Positions 1-5,588 of a stretch of 7,956 nucleotides of DNA are shown in pieces. The notes under the pieces are model-generated. The model saw only the letters and a list, made by a program, of their open reading frames with translations. It was not told the DNA's origin and did no database searches. Source of the DNA: an uncultured Collinsella sp. (GTDB lineage Bacteria; Actinomycetota; Coriobacteriia; Coriobacteriales; Coriobacteriaceae); the NCBI GenBank assembly GCA_902492185.1, contig CABUKY010000085.1:1-7956 (forward strand). Reading direction: 5' to 3'. A program made the translations under genes and the position numbers. The stretch's first letter is position 1. Each line of letters begins with the position of its first letter.

Positions 1-57
1 GATTAATGGATGGAAACGGGTGTTCTATCGGGACACACATTTTGTCCTATAAGCCCC

Positions 58-95
58 AAGCGGCCCTGCGCCTCACGAGAGACGCAGGGCCGCTT
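58..95 (-). terminator. Hairpin terminator downstream of the bile salt hydrolase gene
   Basis: Thirteen perfectly paired bases (AAGCGGCCCTGCG with CGCAGGGCCGCTT) continue into an inner CTC/GAG stem with a 4-base loop. The one odd pair (71 with 82) is a G-U wobble in the minus-strand RNA but a C-A mismatch in the plus-strand RNA. This points to a leftward transcript, and the stem starts about 22 bases past the stop of the hydrolase gene. The U-tract is poor on the minus side (only UU) and a little better on the plus side (UUUGCAUU), so it may also serve a rightward gene outside the window. Confidence 0.6.
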
Positions 96-117
96 TGCAT
101 TGCGGTAAAGCTATCGG

Positions 118-1083
118 CTACGAACGGCGCGGCTCGGGAACCACGAGCCTATCGGGGCTCGCGCCCTCGGCATCCATCAGGCTCACGTAGCGAATCGACG
201 GATCCCCATACATCGCGTAGTAATAATTGCCCGTGCGTGCGCTAAAGCATCCGGTGTAGATAGTCTTCTCGAACTTGCCATCGCCCATCCTGGACGCTCC
301 CTCGATCATCACCACGCCCTCGAGCGAGCGGAACATGCGAACGACGTTTTCGGTCTCGCTCTCCTTTTGCGGGTAATTGGCATTGAGGTACGCCGCCTTT
401 ACAAAACGGCTCGGCGAATAGCAATCGCCCGGAATGCCGCGCATGCCGGCACCGGCTCCATAGGGCTTAAGCTCGGCGCCACGCCATGTCGCTGTCTGCG
501 GAAAATCGCTTGTGGCGGTGATATAGGTGCGCAGGTTTTCCATGTGCCACGGGAAGGTCGGCTGGTTGGCAAGGGTGTCGACCGGATCGTCGTATACATG
601 CAGGCCGTCAGCCATCATCTCGACCACGATGCTGCGCTGGCTGTCGCCGATAATCCAATGGAGCAGCGACACGCCCAGCCCCTCTCCGGCAGATTTGGCG
701 ACAATCACCGTGTCGCGCAGCGCGGCCTCGACCTCATCGACCGTCGAGAACGTCGCTGCCACCCACAGGGGGAACTCATAGGCCGCGATATTGGTCTTGC
801 CGTCGACAGGGTCCTCGGCATACTCGGCATAACCCGGGAAATTGAGACCCGCCACGGCGAGGCCCGCATCGTTGCCGCAATCGAAGAACATAGGGTAGTT
901 CTTGTAATCGATGCACATACCGATCACCGCGTGCGCCGCTGTCGCGTCGTCGATAAACGAATACGGAATGTGAAACCCGCGCGGCATCACGCGAACCTGT
1001 TGGCCGTAGTCAAAGCTCCAGTCGAGATTGCGGCCCAGATACATGTGGCCAGAATTATCGGTAAATCGAATACTCGTACACAT
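118..1083 (-). CDS. bsh: Bile salt hydrolase (choloylglycine hydrolase, Ntn-hydrolase family)
   Basis: A 321-residue cytoplasmic N-terminal-nucleophile hydrolase expected to split glycine- or taurine-conjugated bile salts. The start at 1083 gives Met1-Cys2, so Met removal exposes the catalytic Cys. AGGAGG lies 4 bases upstream. An ATG 63 bases further up would bury the Cys and is rejected. Family active-site residues are visible: Cys2, Arg18, Asp21, Asn81 (GLNFPGY), Asn173 (NQPTF) and Arg226 (SPSRF). Segments such as GKTNIAAYEF, LHWIIGD and TFPWHMENL follow the Clostridium perfringens enzyme from memory, which favours bile salt over penicillin V substrates. Length is normal for the family (about 315-340). 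There is no signal peptide. It appears to be a single-gene unit between the deformylase-like gene's terminator and its own hairpin. Substrate preference cannot be proven from sequence. Confidence 0.88.
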   Translation of the reverse strand: MCTSIRFTDNSGHMYLGRNLDWSFDYGQQVRVMPRGFHIPYSFIDDATAAHAVIGMCIDYKNYPMFFDCGNDAGLAVAGLNFPGYAEYAEDPVDGKTNIAAYEFPLWVAATFSTVDEVEAALRDTVIVAKSAGEGLGVSLLHWIIGDSQRSIVVEMMADGLHVYDDPVDTLANQPTFPWHMENLRTYITATSDFPQTATWRGAELKPYGAGAGMRGIPGDCYSPSRFVKAAYLNANYPQKESETENVVRMFRSLEGVVMIEGASRMGDGKFEKTIYTGCFSARTGNYYYAMYGDPSIRYVSLMDAEGASPDRLVVPEPRRS

Positions 1084-1149
1084 AGCGCCTCCTAGCTTTA
1101 CGTTCTTGCTAATTTCATTGTCTCCAAACAAAAAGGCGCTAAACACAAA

Positions 1150-1183
1150 AGCCCGGACATGACAACAATGTCACGCCCGGACT
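1150..1183 (-). terminator. Rho-independent terminator of the deformylase-like gene
   Basis: The minus-strand RNA forms a 15-pair stem (AGTCCGGGCGTGACA with TGTCATGTCCGGGCT, loop TTGT) followed by TTTTGTGTTT. Three of the pairs are G-U wobbles on the minus strand and would be C-A mismatches on the plus strand, so the structure is specific to leftward transcription. It ends the transcript coming from 1747 and insulates the hydrolase gene that starts at 1083. Confidence 0.8.
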
Positions 1184-1224
1184 ATTCAAGCTGGATAAAC
1201 TCAACCAAGTTAACCCCGCAGGTC

Positions 1225-1333
1225 GTCTAAGGGATCAAAGTGCCGCAGATTGCCACGAAAGAGGAGCGCCGCGTACTAACGGTACGCAAGCGACGATTGA
1301 GCGGCAAGGTGCGGTGCTTTGATCCCCTTAGAC
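1225..1333. repeat. Long imperfect inverted repeat overlapping the end of the deformylase-like gene
   Basis: The left arm 1225-1254 (begins GTCTAAGGGATCAAAG) and the right arm 1303-1333 (ends CTTTGATCCCCTTAGAC) pair over about 30 bases, with one bulged base, two adjacent wobbles and two mismatches. The 48-base centre holds a second small stem, GCGTAC with GTACGC. The right arm covers the stop codon of the leftward gene (1328-1330) and a few bases of coding sequence. The two adjacent differences (TG facing GT) pair as wobbles only in plus-strand RNA. It could be a dispersed intergenic element, a 3'-UTR structure or a small RNA. I do not recognise it as a named family. Confidence 0.7.
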
Positions 1334-1747
1334 CAACTTGCCGAGACAGTGGTCGATCATATGCTGGATCATTTGTGCCTCGAAGCCCACAAAGTCCTGC
1401 TTGCGCTCGCGCATCTTGCCGTCGACAATCTGGTCAAAGGCAACCTTGCACTTGATATAGCGCGTGGACTTGGTGACCTCCTCGTGCGTCAGGCAGCTCT
1501 CCTCCATCTTGCTGGCGCCCAGGCCAAACACCAGACGGGGGTTGTAGAGCACGTGGGGCTCGCCGGCGTCGTCCAGATAGACGCAAACCTTCTTGGTAAC
1601 GCCAATCTGGTTAGCAGCAAGGCAGCCGGCATCGTCGAGCGACTTGATGGTATCGATCAGGTCCTGTGCGACCGACTCGTCCTCGACGGTCGCAACCTCG
1701 CAACGCTGGGACAGGATAGCCTCGTCGTGGCAAAGCTCTTTAATCAT
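1328..1747 (-). CDS. Peptide deformylase-like protein with altered catalytic motif
   Basis: A 139-residue protein of the short peptide deformylase type. True deformylases remove the formyl group from the first Met of new proteins. The start at 1747 has GGAGG 5 bases upstream; the ATG at 1759 has none and is part of that leader. Motif 1 appears as GCLAANQ (41-47), motif 2 as ESCLT (83-87) instead of EGCLS, and motif 3 as QHMIDH (128-133) instead of QHExDH. The metal ligands Cys85, His129 and His133 remain, but the catalytic Glu is Met130. Family membership is clear from the order and spacing of the motifs. Deformylase activity is doubtful, and the cell presumably has a standard enzyme elsewhere. 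The gene is divergent from the purine permease, with its terminator at 1150-1183. Confidence 0.8.
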   Translation of the reverse strand: MIKELCHDEAILSQRCEVATVEDESVAQDLIDTIKSLDDAGCLAANQIGVTKKVCVYLDDAGEPHVLYNPRLVFGLGASKMEESCLTHEEVTKSTRYIKCKVAFDQIVDGKMRERKQDFVGFEAQMIQHMIDHCLGKLV

Positions 1748-1780
1748 ACGTTCCTCCATAGGGGTCGTTGTAACCGCTTA

Positions 1781-1786
1781 AGTATA
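1781..1786 (-). promoter_or_regulatory. Possible -10 box for the deformylase-like gene
   Basis: TATACT on the minus strand, 34 bases before the start codon, is a five-of-six match to the -10 consensus. No good -35 box is seen 16-18 bases upstream. Confidence 0.4.
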
Positions 1787-1832
1787 CGGTACCCACACAT
1801 TTTCATGCGAAAAATACCGTCCGTCTGCTACA

Positions 1833-1855
1833 AAGCGCCGAACAAGCGCCGAACA
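1833..1855 (+). promoter_or_regulatory. Tandem 11-base repeat, candidate operator of the purine permease
   Basis: AAGCGCCGAAC occurs twice head to tail (1833-1843, 1844-1854), a spacing of about one helical turn. The core CCGAACA occurs a third time at 1931-1937 near the ribosome site. This core matches the central part of the PurBox bound by PurR in bacilli and lactococci. The flanking A/T positions of that box do not match on the left side. The link to purine control rests on the gene downstream and is an inference. Confidence 0.4.
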
Positions 1856-1890
1856 TCAACATGCGAGGAACAACAGCCTCGTAAAGGGGC

Positions 1891-1896
1891 TATAGT
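1891..1896 (+). promoter_or_regulatory. Possible -10 box of the purine permease
   Basis: TATAGT lies 55 bases before the ATG at 1952 and is a five-of-six match to the -10 consensus. The -35 region is weak, which would fit a promoter needing a regulator. A 6-bp stem (TCGGCC 1914-1919 with GGCCGA 1929-1934) would form in the leader just before the ribosome site. Confidence 0.4.
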
Positions 1897-1951
1897 GGGT
1901 GAGTTCGTGTCAATCGGCCTAAACTCGGGGCCGAACAAGGAAAGGGTATGC

Positions 1952-3262
1952 ATGGACGAACTATTTCACGTCAGCGAGCGCAAGTCCACAATCGGGACCG
2001 AACTCCGCGCTGGACTGACAACATTCCTGGCGATGGCCTACATCATCGCCGTCAACCCCGCGGTGCTCTCGGGCGCTGGCATCGATGCAGGAGCGCTCGC
2101 CTGCGCCACCTGCCTGGGCGCCGGCATCATGACCATCTGCATGGGCATCTTCGCCAACCGCCCGCTCGCCTGCGCGTCGGGCTTAGGCGTCAACGCGATG
2201 ATCGCCGGAATCACCACCACCGTCTGCGGCGGTGACTGGCACGTGGCCATGAGCGTCATCTTCCTTGAGGGCGTCGTCATCTTGCTGCTCGTGCTTTGTG
2301 GCCTGCGCGAGGCCATCATGGACGCCATCCCGGTTGTCCTGCGTCACGCCATCTCGGTGGGTCTGGGCCTGTTCATCGCCATGATTGGCCTGTGCGATGC
2401 CGGCATTATCACCGCTGGCGCCGGTACACTCGTCGGTCTGGGCGACATCACCTCCCCCACCTTCATCGTCGGCATCATCTCCATCCTGGTGACGGTCGCC
2501 CTCGCCTGCCGCAACGTCCCCGGCTCGCTGCTCATCGGCATCGTCGTCGCCGTCATCGCCGGTATCCCCCTAGGTGTGACCCAGGCTCCGACCGGTATCA
2601 TCGCCCCGCTCGACTTCTCGAGCATCGGTGGCCCCATCGCCGACGCCGGCGGCGTGCCCGCCATCGTCAAGGTCCTTACCGACCCCGCGCTCCTCGTCAT
2701 CTCGTTCTCGCTGCTCATGAGTGACTTCTTCGACACCATGGGCACCGCGATGGCCGTGGCCAAGCAGGGCGAGTTCCTCACCGACGACGGCAACGTCGAG
2801 AATATCAAGGAGATCCTGATCGTCGACTCCGCCGCCGCCGCTGTGGGCGGTTTCATGGGCGTCTCCTCCATCACCACCTTCGTTGAGTCCACCTCCGGCG
2901 CTGCCGACGGTGGCCGCACGGGCCTCACTTCCGTCACCACCGGCGTGCTGTTCATTCTCGCCGCGTTCTTCTCCCCCATCGTCACCATCGTTTCCAGCGC
3001 TGCCACCTGCGGTGCTCTGGTCTACGTCGGCTCCCTCATGATGAGCGAGGCCTCCGAGATCGACTGGTCCGACGTGTCGCAGGGCTTCCCGGCGTTCATG
3101 ATCGTCGCCGGCGTGCCCTTCACCTACTCCATCTCTGCCGGCATTGGTCTGGGCTTTATCGCCTACGTGGTCGTCGCGCTCTTTAAGGGCGAGGCCTCCA
3201 AGATCAAGCCGCTCATGTGGATCGCAGCCCTTGCCTTCCTCGTCTACTTCTTCGTGGCGTAA
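1952..3262 (+). CDS. Purine (guanine/hypoxanthine or adenine) permease, NCS2/AzgA family
   Basis: A 436-residue inner-membrane transporter, expected to import purine bases by proton symport. The frame is open far upstream, but the family's N-terminus begins at MDELFHVSERKSTIGTELRAG, and AAGGAAAGGG sits before this ATG. Hydrophobic segments run through the whole length. Recognisable family pieces are TTFLAMAYIIAVNPAVLS (23-40), SGLGVNA (76-82, usually PGMGLNA), DFFDTMGT (258-265), GVSSITTFVES (303-313) and GGRTGLTSV (320-328). The last three form the substrate-site region in this family. The Pro-to-Ser change in the first GxGxNA motif is a deviation worth noting. Length is normal (430-470). 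It appears monocistronic, ended by the terminator at 3290-3330. Sequence alone does not tell which purine is carried. Confidence 0.9.
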   Translation: MDELFHVSERKSTIGTELRAGLTTFLAMAYIIAVNPAVLSGAGIDAGALACATCLGAGIMTICMGIFANRPLACASGLGVNAMIAGITTTVCGGDWHVAMSVIFLEGVVILLLVLCGLREAIMDAIPVVLRHAISVGLGLFIAMIGLCDAGIITAGAGTLVGLGDITSPTFIVGIISILVTVALACRNVPGSLLIGIVVAVIAGIPLGVTQAPTGIIAPLDFSSIGGPIADAGGVPAIVKVLTDPALLVISFSLLMSDFFDTMGTAMAVAKQGEFLTDDGNVENIKEILIVDSAAAAVGGFMGVSSITTFVESTSGAADGGRTGLTSVTTGVLFILAAFFSPIVTIVSSAATCGALVYVGSLMMSEASEIDWSDVSQGFPAFMIVAGVPFTYSISAGIGLGFIAYVVVALFKGEASKIKPLMWIAALAFLVYFFVA

Positions 3263-3270
3263 CGGCATAG

Positions 3271-3284
3271 TCTGCTAAAGCAGA
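3271..3284 (+). other. Small perfect stem-loop after the permease stop
   Basis: TCTGC-TAAA-GCAGA, a 5-bp stem with a 4-base loop, lies 8 bases past the stop codon and just before the main terminator. It may form in the transcript as a 3'-end structure; its role is unknown. Confidence 0.35.
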
Positions 3285-3289
3285 ACATT

Positions 3290-3330
3290 AAGGCGCGGAG
3301 TCGCATCGAGCGGCTCCGCGCCTTTCTTTT
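3290..3330 (+). terminator. Rho-independent terminator of the purine permease
   Basis: AAGGCGCGGAG-T-CGC pairs with GCG-G-CTCCGCGCCTT around the loop ATCGA and is followed by TTCTTTT. The single odd pair is a U-G wobble in the plus-strand RNA, which supports rightward use. Confidence 0.9.
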
Positions 3331-3399
3331 AGCGCCTGCCCCCGTGCCAGCGTGCGACAATTGAGGCTGTCGATATCACAACACCGAGAGAAGCCTGCC

Positions 3400-4065
3400 T
3401 TGGAAGCGCATCAGAAGCAGATAACCGTTTATTCAGAGTGTGCGGAAGGCGCGCCCGCCATCTACCTCCCCGTGGTTATGGGCGACGGTAGTGAAGTCTA
3501 CGAACGCTGCCGAGAGCTCGACTGCCCGCCATTCACCCTTGTCGCCATTGGAGGACTCGATTGGAATCGTGAGCTGAGCCCCTGGGAATGCGACGGAACT
3601 ATACGAGATGCCGAGCCCTTTGGCGGACAGGCAGCTGGTTTTCTTGACGAGTTGCTGAAGCAGATAATCCCCCAGGCCGAATCATCGCTCCCGCAACCGC
3701 CCGCCTGGCGCGGCGTTGCCGGCTACTCGTTGGCGGGTCTTTTTGCACTGTGGGCACTTTGGCAAACAGATGTCTTTGAGCGCGCGGCGAGTGCATCGGG
3801 GTCGCTTTGGTTCCCCGGCTTTATCGACTACACGCGCGAGCGCACGATGACAGCTACGCCCGACGCCGCCTATCTGTCGCTCGGTAAAAAGGAAACCAAG
3901 ACGCCCAACCGCATGATGCGGCACGTACTCGACGATACGCGCGCGATGGAAGAGCTGTTTATCGAGCGTGACATTCCAACAACGCTGGAACTCAACCCCG
4001 GCAATCACTTTGCCCAAACTGACCTGCGCATGGCGCGCGGCATCCACTGGATACTGACGCATTAA
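3400..4065 (+). CDS. Alpha/beta-hydrolase-fold esterase (putative esterase family)
   Basis: A 221-residue serine hydrolase; substrate unknown. The nucleophile elbow is GYSLAG, with Ser110, inside WRGVAGYSLAGLFALWAL. His203 in LNPGNHF is the likely catalytic His. The acid residue is not clear. The pattern around LVAIGGLDWNRELSPW and SASGSLWFPGFIDY resembles coriobacterial relatives of the IroE/BesA-type esterase fold. There is no signal peptide, so it is probably cytoplasmic. The start is uncertain. TTG at 3400 places about seven residues before the first strand, with a GAGAG 9 bases upstream. TTG at 3361 and GTG at 3352 are in frame but lack a ribosome site. No ATG is available. It follows the permease on the same strand but behind a strong terminator, and no clear promoter was found. 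Confidence 0.75.
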   Translation: MEAHQKQITVYSECAEGAPAIYLPVVMGDGSEVYERCRELDCPPFTLVAIGGLDWNRELSPWECDGTIRDAEPFGGQAAGFLDELLKQIIPQAESSLPQPPAWRGVAGYSLAGLFALWALWQTDVFERAASASGSLWFPGFIDYTRERTMTATPDAAYLSLGKKETKTPNRMMRHVLDDTRAMEELFIERDIPTTLELNPGNHFAQTDLRMARGIHWILTH

Positions 4066-4102
4066 AAATGGCGTCCACGCGTACGCACGGGCGCCATTTT
4101 TT
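4064..4102 (+). terminator. Terminator of the esterase gene, possibly bidirectional
   Basis: AAAAATGGCG pairs with CGCCATTTTT and overlaps the esterase stop codon. The stem extends by UCC/GGG, including a wobble that forms only in the plus-strand RNA. The T-run suits rightward transcription, and the matching A-run at the left edge (TTTTTAATG on the other strand) would also serve a leftward transcript from 4103-4299. Confidence 0.85.
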
Positions 4103-4122
4103 GATTTAGCTGAACACAACTA

Positions 4123-4176
4123 CTATTCGACAGTCTCCTCGAGTTCAGATACGGCGGGCGTCGAGGATTGGGACAT
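4123..4176 (-). CDS. Possible small protein, 17 residues, unknown
   Basis: The ORF reads MSQSSTPAVSELEETVE then TAG. AAAGGA sits 5 bases before the ATG, which is good ribosome-site spacing. A TACAAT -10-like box lies 71 bases upstream (4247-4252), and the terminator-like stem at 4064-4102 follows. The peptide is acidic, with no hydrophobic segment and no similarity I recognise. It lies in an otherwise gene-free gap between convergent genes. The signals together make a small transcript possible, but an ORF this short can arise by chance. Confidence 0.3.
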   Translation of the reverse strand: MSQSSTPAVSELEETVE

Positions 4177-4299
4177 GGAAGTCCTTTCATGATGGAAGGG
4201 CGATCAGGCATATCGGATAACCCGCCCGAACGATACGATCCGAACCATTGTACGTGATACGCCATGTCTCGCACGCGCCGTCACCTGCGAACGGTAACG
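4177..4299. other. Non-coding gap upstream of the small ORF
   Basis: Together with 4103-4176 this makes about 200 bases between convergent genes. It holds a TACAAT box on the minus strand (4247-4252) and a perfect 10-base palindrome GTAACGTTAC (4292-4301) covering part of the stop codon of the MetE-like gene. I see no strong terminator directly after that gene. Confidence 0.4.
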
Positions 4300-5433
4300 T
4301 TACTTCCAAACGCGCTCGGCAATGCGCTTGACCAGCGCGATCTTTGCCCATTGCTCGTCCTCGGTCAGCTTGTTACCAATCTCGCAGCTGGCAAAGCCGC
4401 ACTGGGGCGACAGATACAGGTTCTCGAGCGGCACGTACTTTGCGGCTTCACGGATGCGCTCGACGATAACATCCTCGTTCTCGAGCTCTGCCGCCTTGGT
4501 GGTTACCAAGCCCAGCACGACCTTCTTGCCCGGGGCAACGTACTTGAGCGGCTCAAAACCACCGGCGCGCGGCGTATCGAACTCCAGGTAAAATGCGTCG
4601 ACATCCTCGTTTGCGAACAGGTATGGCGCGATGGGGTCATAGCCGCCCTCGAAGGCATAGGTAGAGTGGTAGTTACCACGGCACACGTGCGTGTTAATGA
4701 CAAGGTCATCGGGCTTGCCCTTGATGGCGGCGTTGTTGAGCGCCACGCCCAGCTCGCTTACCTTTTGCAGATCGACCGGGCTCATGCCGGTCTTGGACAC
4801 AAAGTCGGTATCGCAGTAGATGCCCCAGGTGCAGTCATCAAACTGGATGTTACGGCAGCCCGCTGCGTACAAGTCGGCGATCACCGTGCGATAAGCGGCT
4901 GCAATGGCGTCGGCAAGCTCCTCATCGGTCTTATAGACAGCGCGCAGGCTCTCCTGCTGGCCATCGCAGCGATCGAGCGTGACCTCAGAGAACGTCTGGA
5001 TCGGTGCCGGGATGGTCTGGCGTGCAACGTGGCCCTCGTCCTCAAGTGCCTTGACAAACTTAAAGTGCTCGACAAAGGGGTGGTTCTCGCCGCTGATGGA
5101 GCCGGTCACCACGGCGGTATCGGCCGTGGTCTCCTCGTCGTGGAACATATAGCCCGTACGCGAGGTACGGCGTTCAATGCCGTTGAGCCCCCACATAAAG
5201 TCGAGGTGCCAGTAACTGCGGCGGAACTCGCCATCGGTAATCACCTGCAGGCCGGCGGCCTTTTGCTTGTCCACCAGGTCGCGAATGGCCTCATCCTCGA
5301 CGGCCTTAAGGCCATCGTCATCGAGCGTACCCGCGGCGTAGGCGGCACGGGCGTCCTTCACGACCTGCGGACGAAGAAAGCTGCCGACGATATCGGCGCG
5401 AAACGGCGCGTTCGGTTGAATCGAAGTGCTCAT
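4300..5433 (-). CDS. Core MetE-like cobalamin-independent methionine synthase family protein (YxjG/YxjH type)
   Basis: A 377-residue protein matching only the catalytic C-terminal barrel of MetE; full MetE is about 750 residues. MetE moves a methyl group to homocysteine to make methionine. The zinc/thiol ligands are all present: His249 and Cys251 (NTHVC), Glu284 (FYLEFD) and Cys345 (SPQCGF). PFRADIVGSFLRP (10-22) and ITDGEFRRSYW (65-75) are hallmarks of the YxjG/YxjH group. The start at 5433 has GGGAGA 5 bases upstream; the ATG at 5451 has none. Methionine synthesis from homocysteine is likely, but the methyl donor is uncertain for stand-alone core enzymes. The gene lies 155 bases downstream of the MetR-like LysR gene on the same strand, with its own upstream inverted repeat (5519-5543) and likely promoter, so it is probably that regulator's target. 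Confidence 0.85.
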   Translation of the reverse strand: MSTSIQPNAPFRADIVGSFLRPQVVKDARAAYAAGTLDDDGLKAVEDEAIRDLVDKQKAAGLQVITDGEFRRSYWHLDFMWGLNGIERRTSRTGYMFHDEETTADTAVVTGSISGENHPFVEHFKFVKALEDEGHVARQTIPAPIQTFSEVTLDRCDGQQESLRAVYKTDEELADAIAAAYRTVIADLYAAGCRNIQFDDCTWGIYCDTDFVSKTGMSPVDLQKVSELGVALNNAAIKGKPDDLVINTHVCRGNYHSTYAFEGGYDPIAPYLFANEDVDAFYLEFDTPRAGGFEPLKYVAPGKKVVLGLVTTKAAELENEDVIVERIREAAKYVPLENLYLSPQCGFASCEIGNKLTEDEQWAKIALVKRIAERVWK

Positions 5434-5474
5434 AGATATCTCCCTTTGCATTGGATGCTTTATCGAGACAGAGT

Positions 5475-5486
5475 ATGAGCGCTCAT
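5475..5486. promoter_or_regulatory. Perfect 12-base palindrome in the leader of the MetE-like gene
   Basis: ATGAGCGCTCAT is its own reverse complement, 41 bases before the start codon. It lies downstream of the likely -10, so it may be a repressor site or a leader structure. No known binder is recognised. Confidence 0.35.
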
Positions 5487-5499
5487 GTGGTCATCGTAA

Positions 5500-5505
5500 A
5501 ATATA
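5500..5505 (-). promoter_or_regulatory. Possible -10 box of the MetE-like gene
   Basis: TATATT on the minus strand lies in an AT-rich stretch, 13 bases downstream of the inverted repeat. The -35 position falls on the inner edge of that repeat and is weak, as expected for a LysR-activated promoter. Confidence 0.4.
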
Positions 5506-5518
5506 TGTTTATAACAGT

Positions 5519-5543
5519 TTGATATAGATGCTTCCTATATCAA
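5519..5543. promoter_or_regulatory. LysR-type operator, MET-box-like inverted repeat
   Basis: TTGATATAG and CTATATCAA are perfect 9-base arms with a 7-base spacer. The centre 5523-5539 reads TATAG-N7-CTATA. This has the outer bases and length of the MET-box known for streptococcal MetR (TATAG-N7-CTATA) and also fits the general LysR T-N11-A rule. It lies between the LysR gene and the MetE-like gene, 85 bases before the latter's start codon. Confidence 0.7.
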
Positions 5544-5588
5544 TCTGGACTGCCATAAAGAGATTTGACCCGCGCGGAGCACAGCAGC

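Noticed and set aside
1..57. Possible gene end or frame at the left edge (6-245 on plus)
   Set aside because: The frame runs through the terminator hairpin and antisense to the hydrolase gene's end, with no ribosome site or protein similarity.
367..1095. A 242-codon open frame on the plus strand
   Set aside because: Antisense shadow of the bile salt hydrolase gene, whose active-site residues are all present.
1319..1951. In-frame upstream extension of the purine permease
   Set aside because: It crosses the divergent deformylase-like gene and the promoter region, and the NCS2 homology begins at the ATG at 1952.
1790..1951. Purine riboswitch before the permease
   Set aside because: I looked for the conserved purine aptamer pieces and did not find them in the leader.
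2570..3268. A 232-codon open frame on the minus strand
   Set aside because: Antisense to the purine permease; composition rich in Asp, Gly and His, typical of a shadow frame.
4062..4274. A 70-codon minus-strand frame in the convergent gap
   Set aside because: No ribosome site, unusual composition and an end inside the terminator stem. The 17-codon frame in the same region has better signals.
4264..5478. A 404-codon open frame on the plus strand
   Set aside because: It is antisense to the MetE-like gene, which has all zinc ligands and a good ribosome site. The plus-strand product has no recognisable domain; long antisense frames are common in GC-rich genes.
5434..5588. S-box (SAM), T-box or cobalamin riboswitch before the MetE-like gene
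   Set aside because: None of the conserved blocks is visible; the region is AT-rich with palindromes instead.
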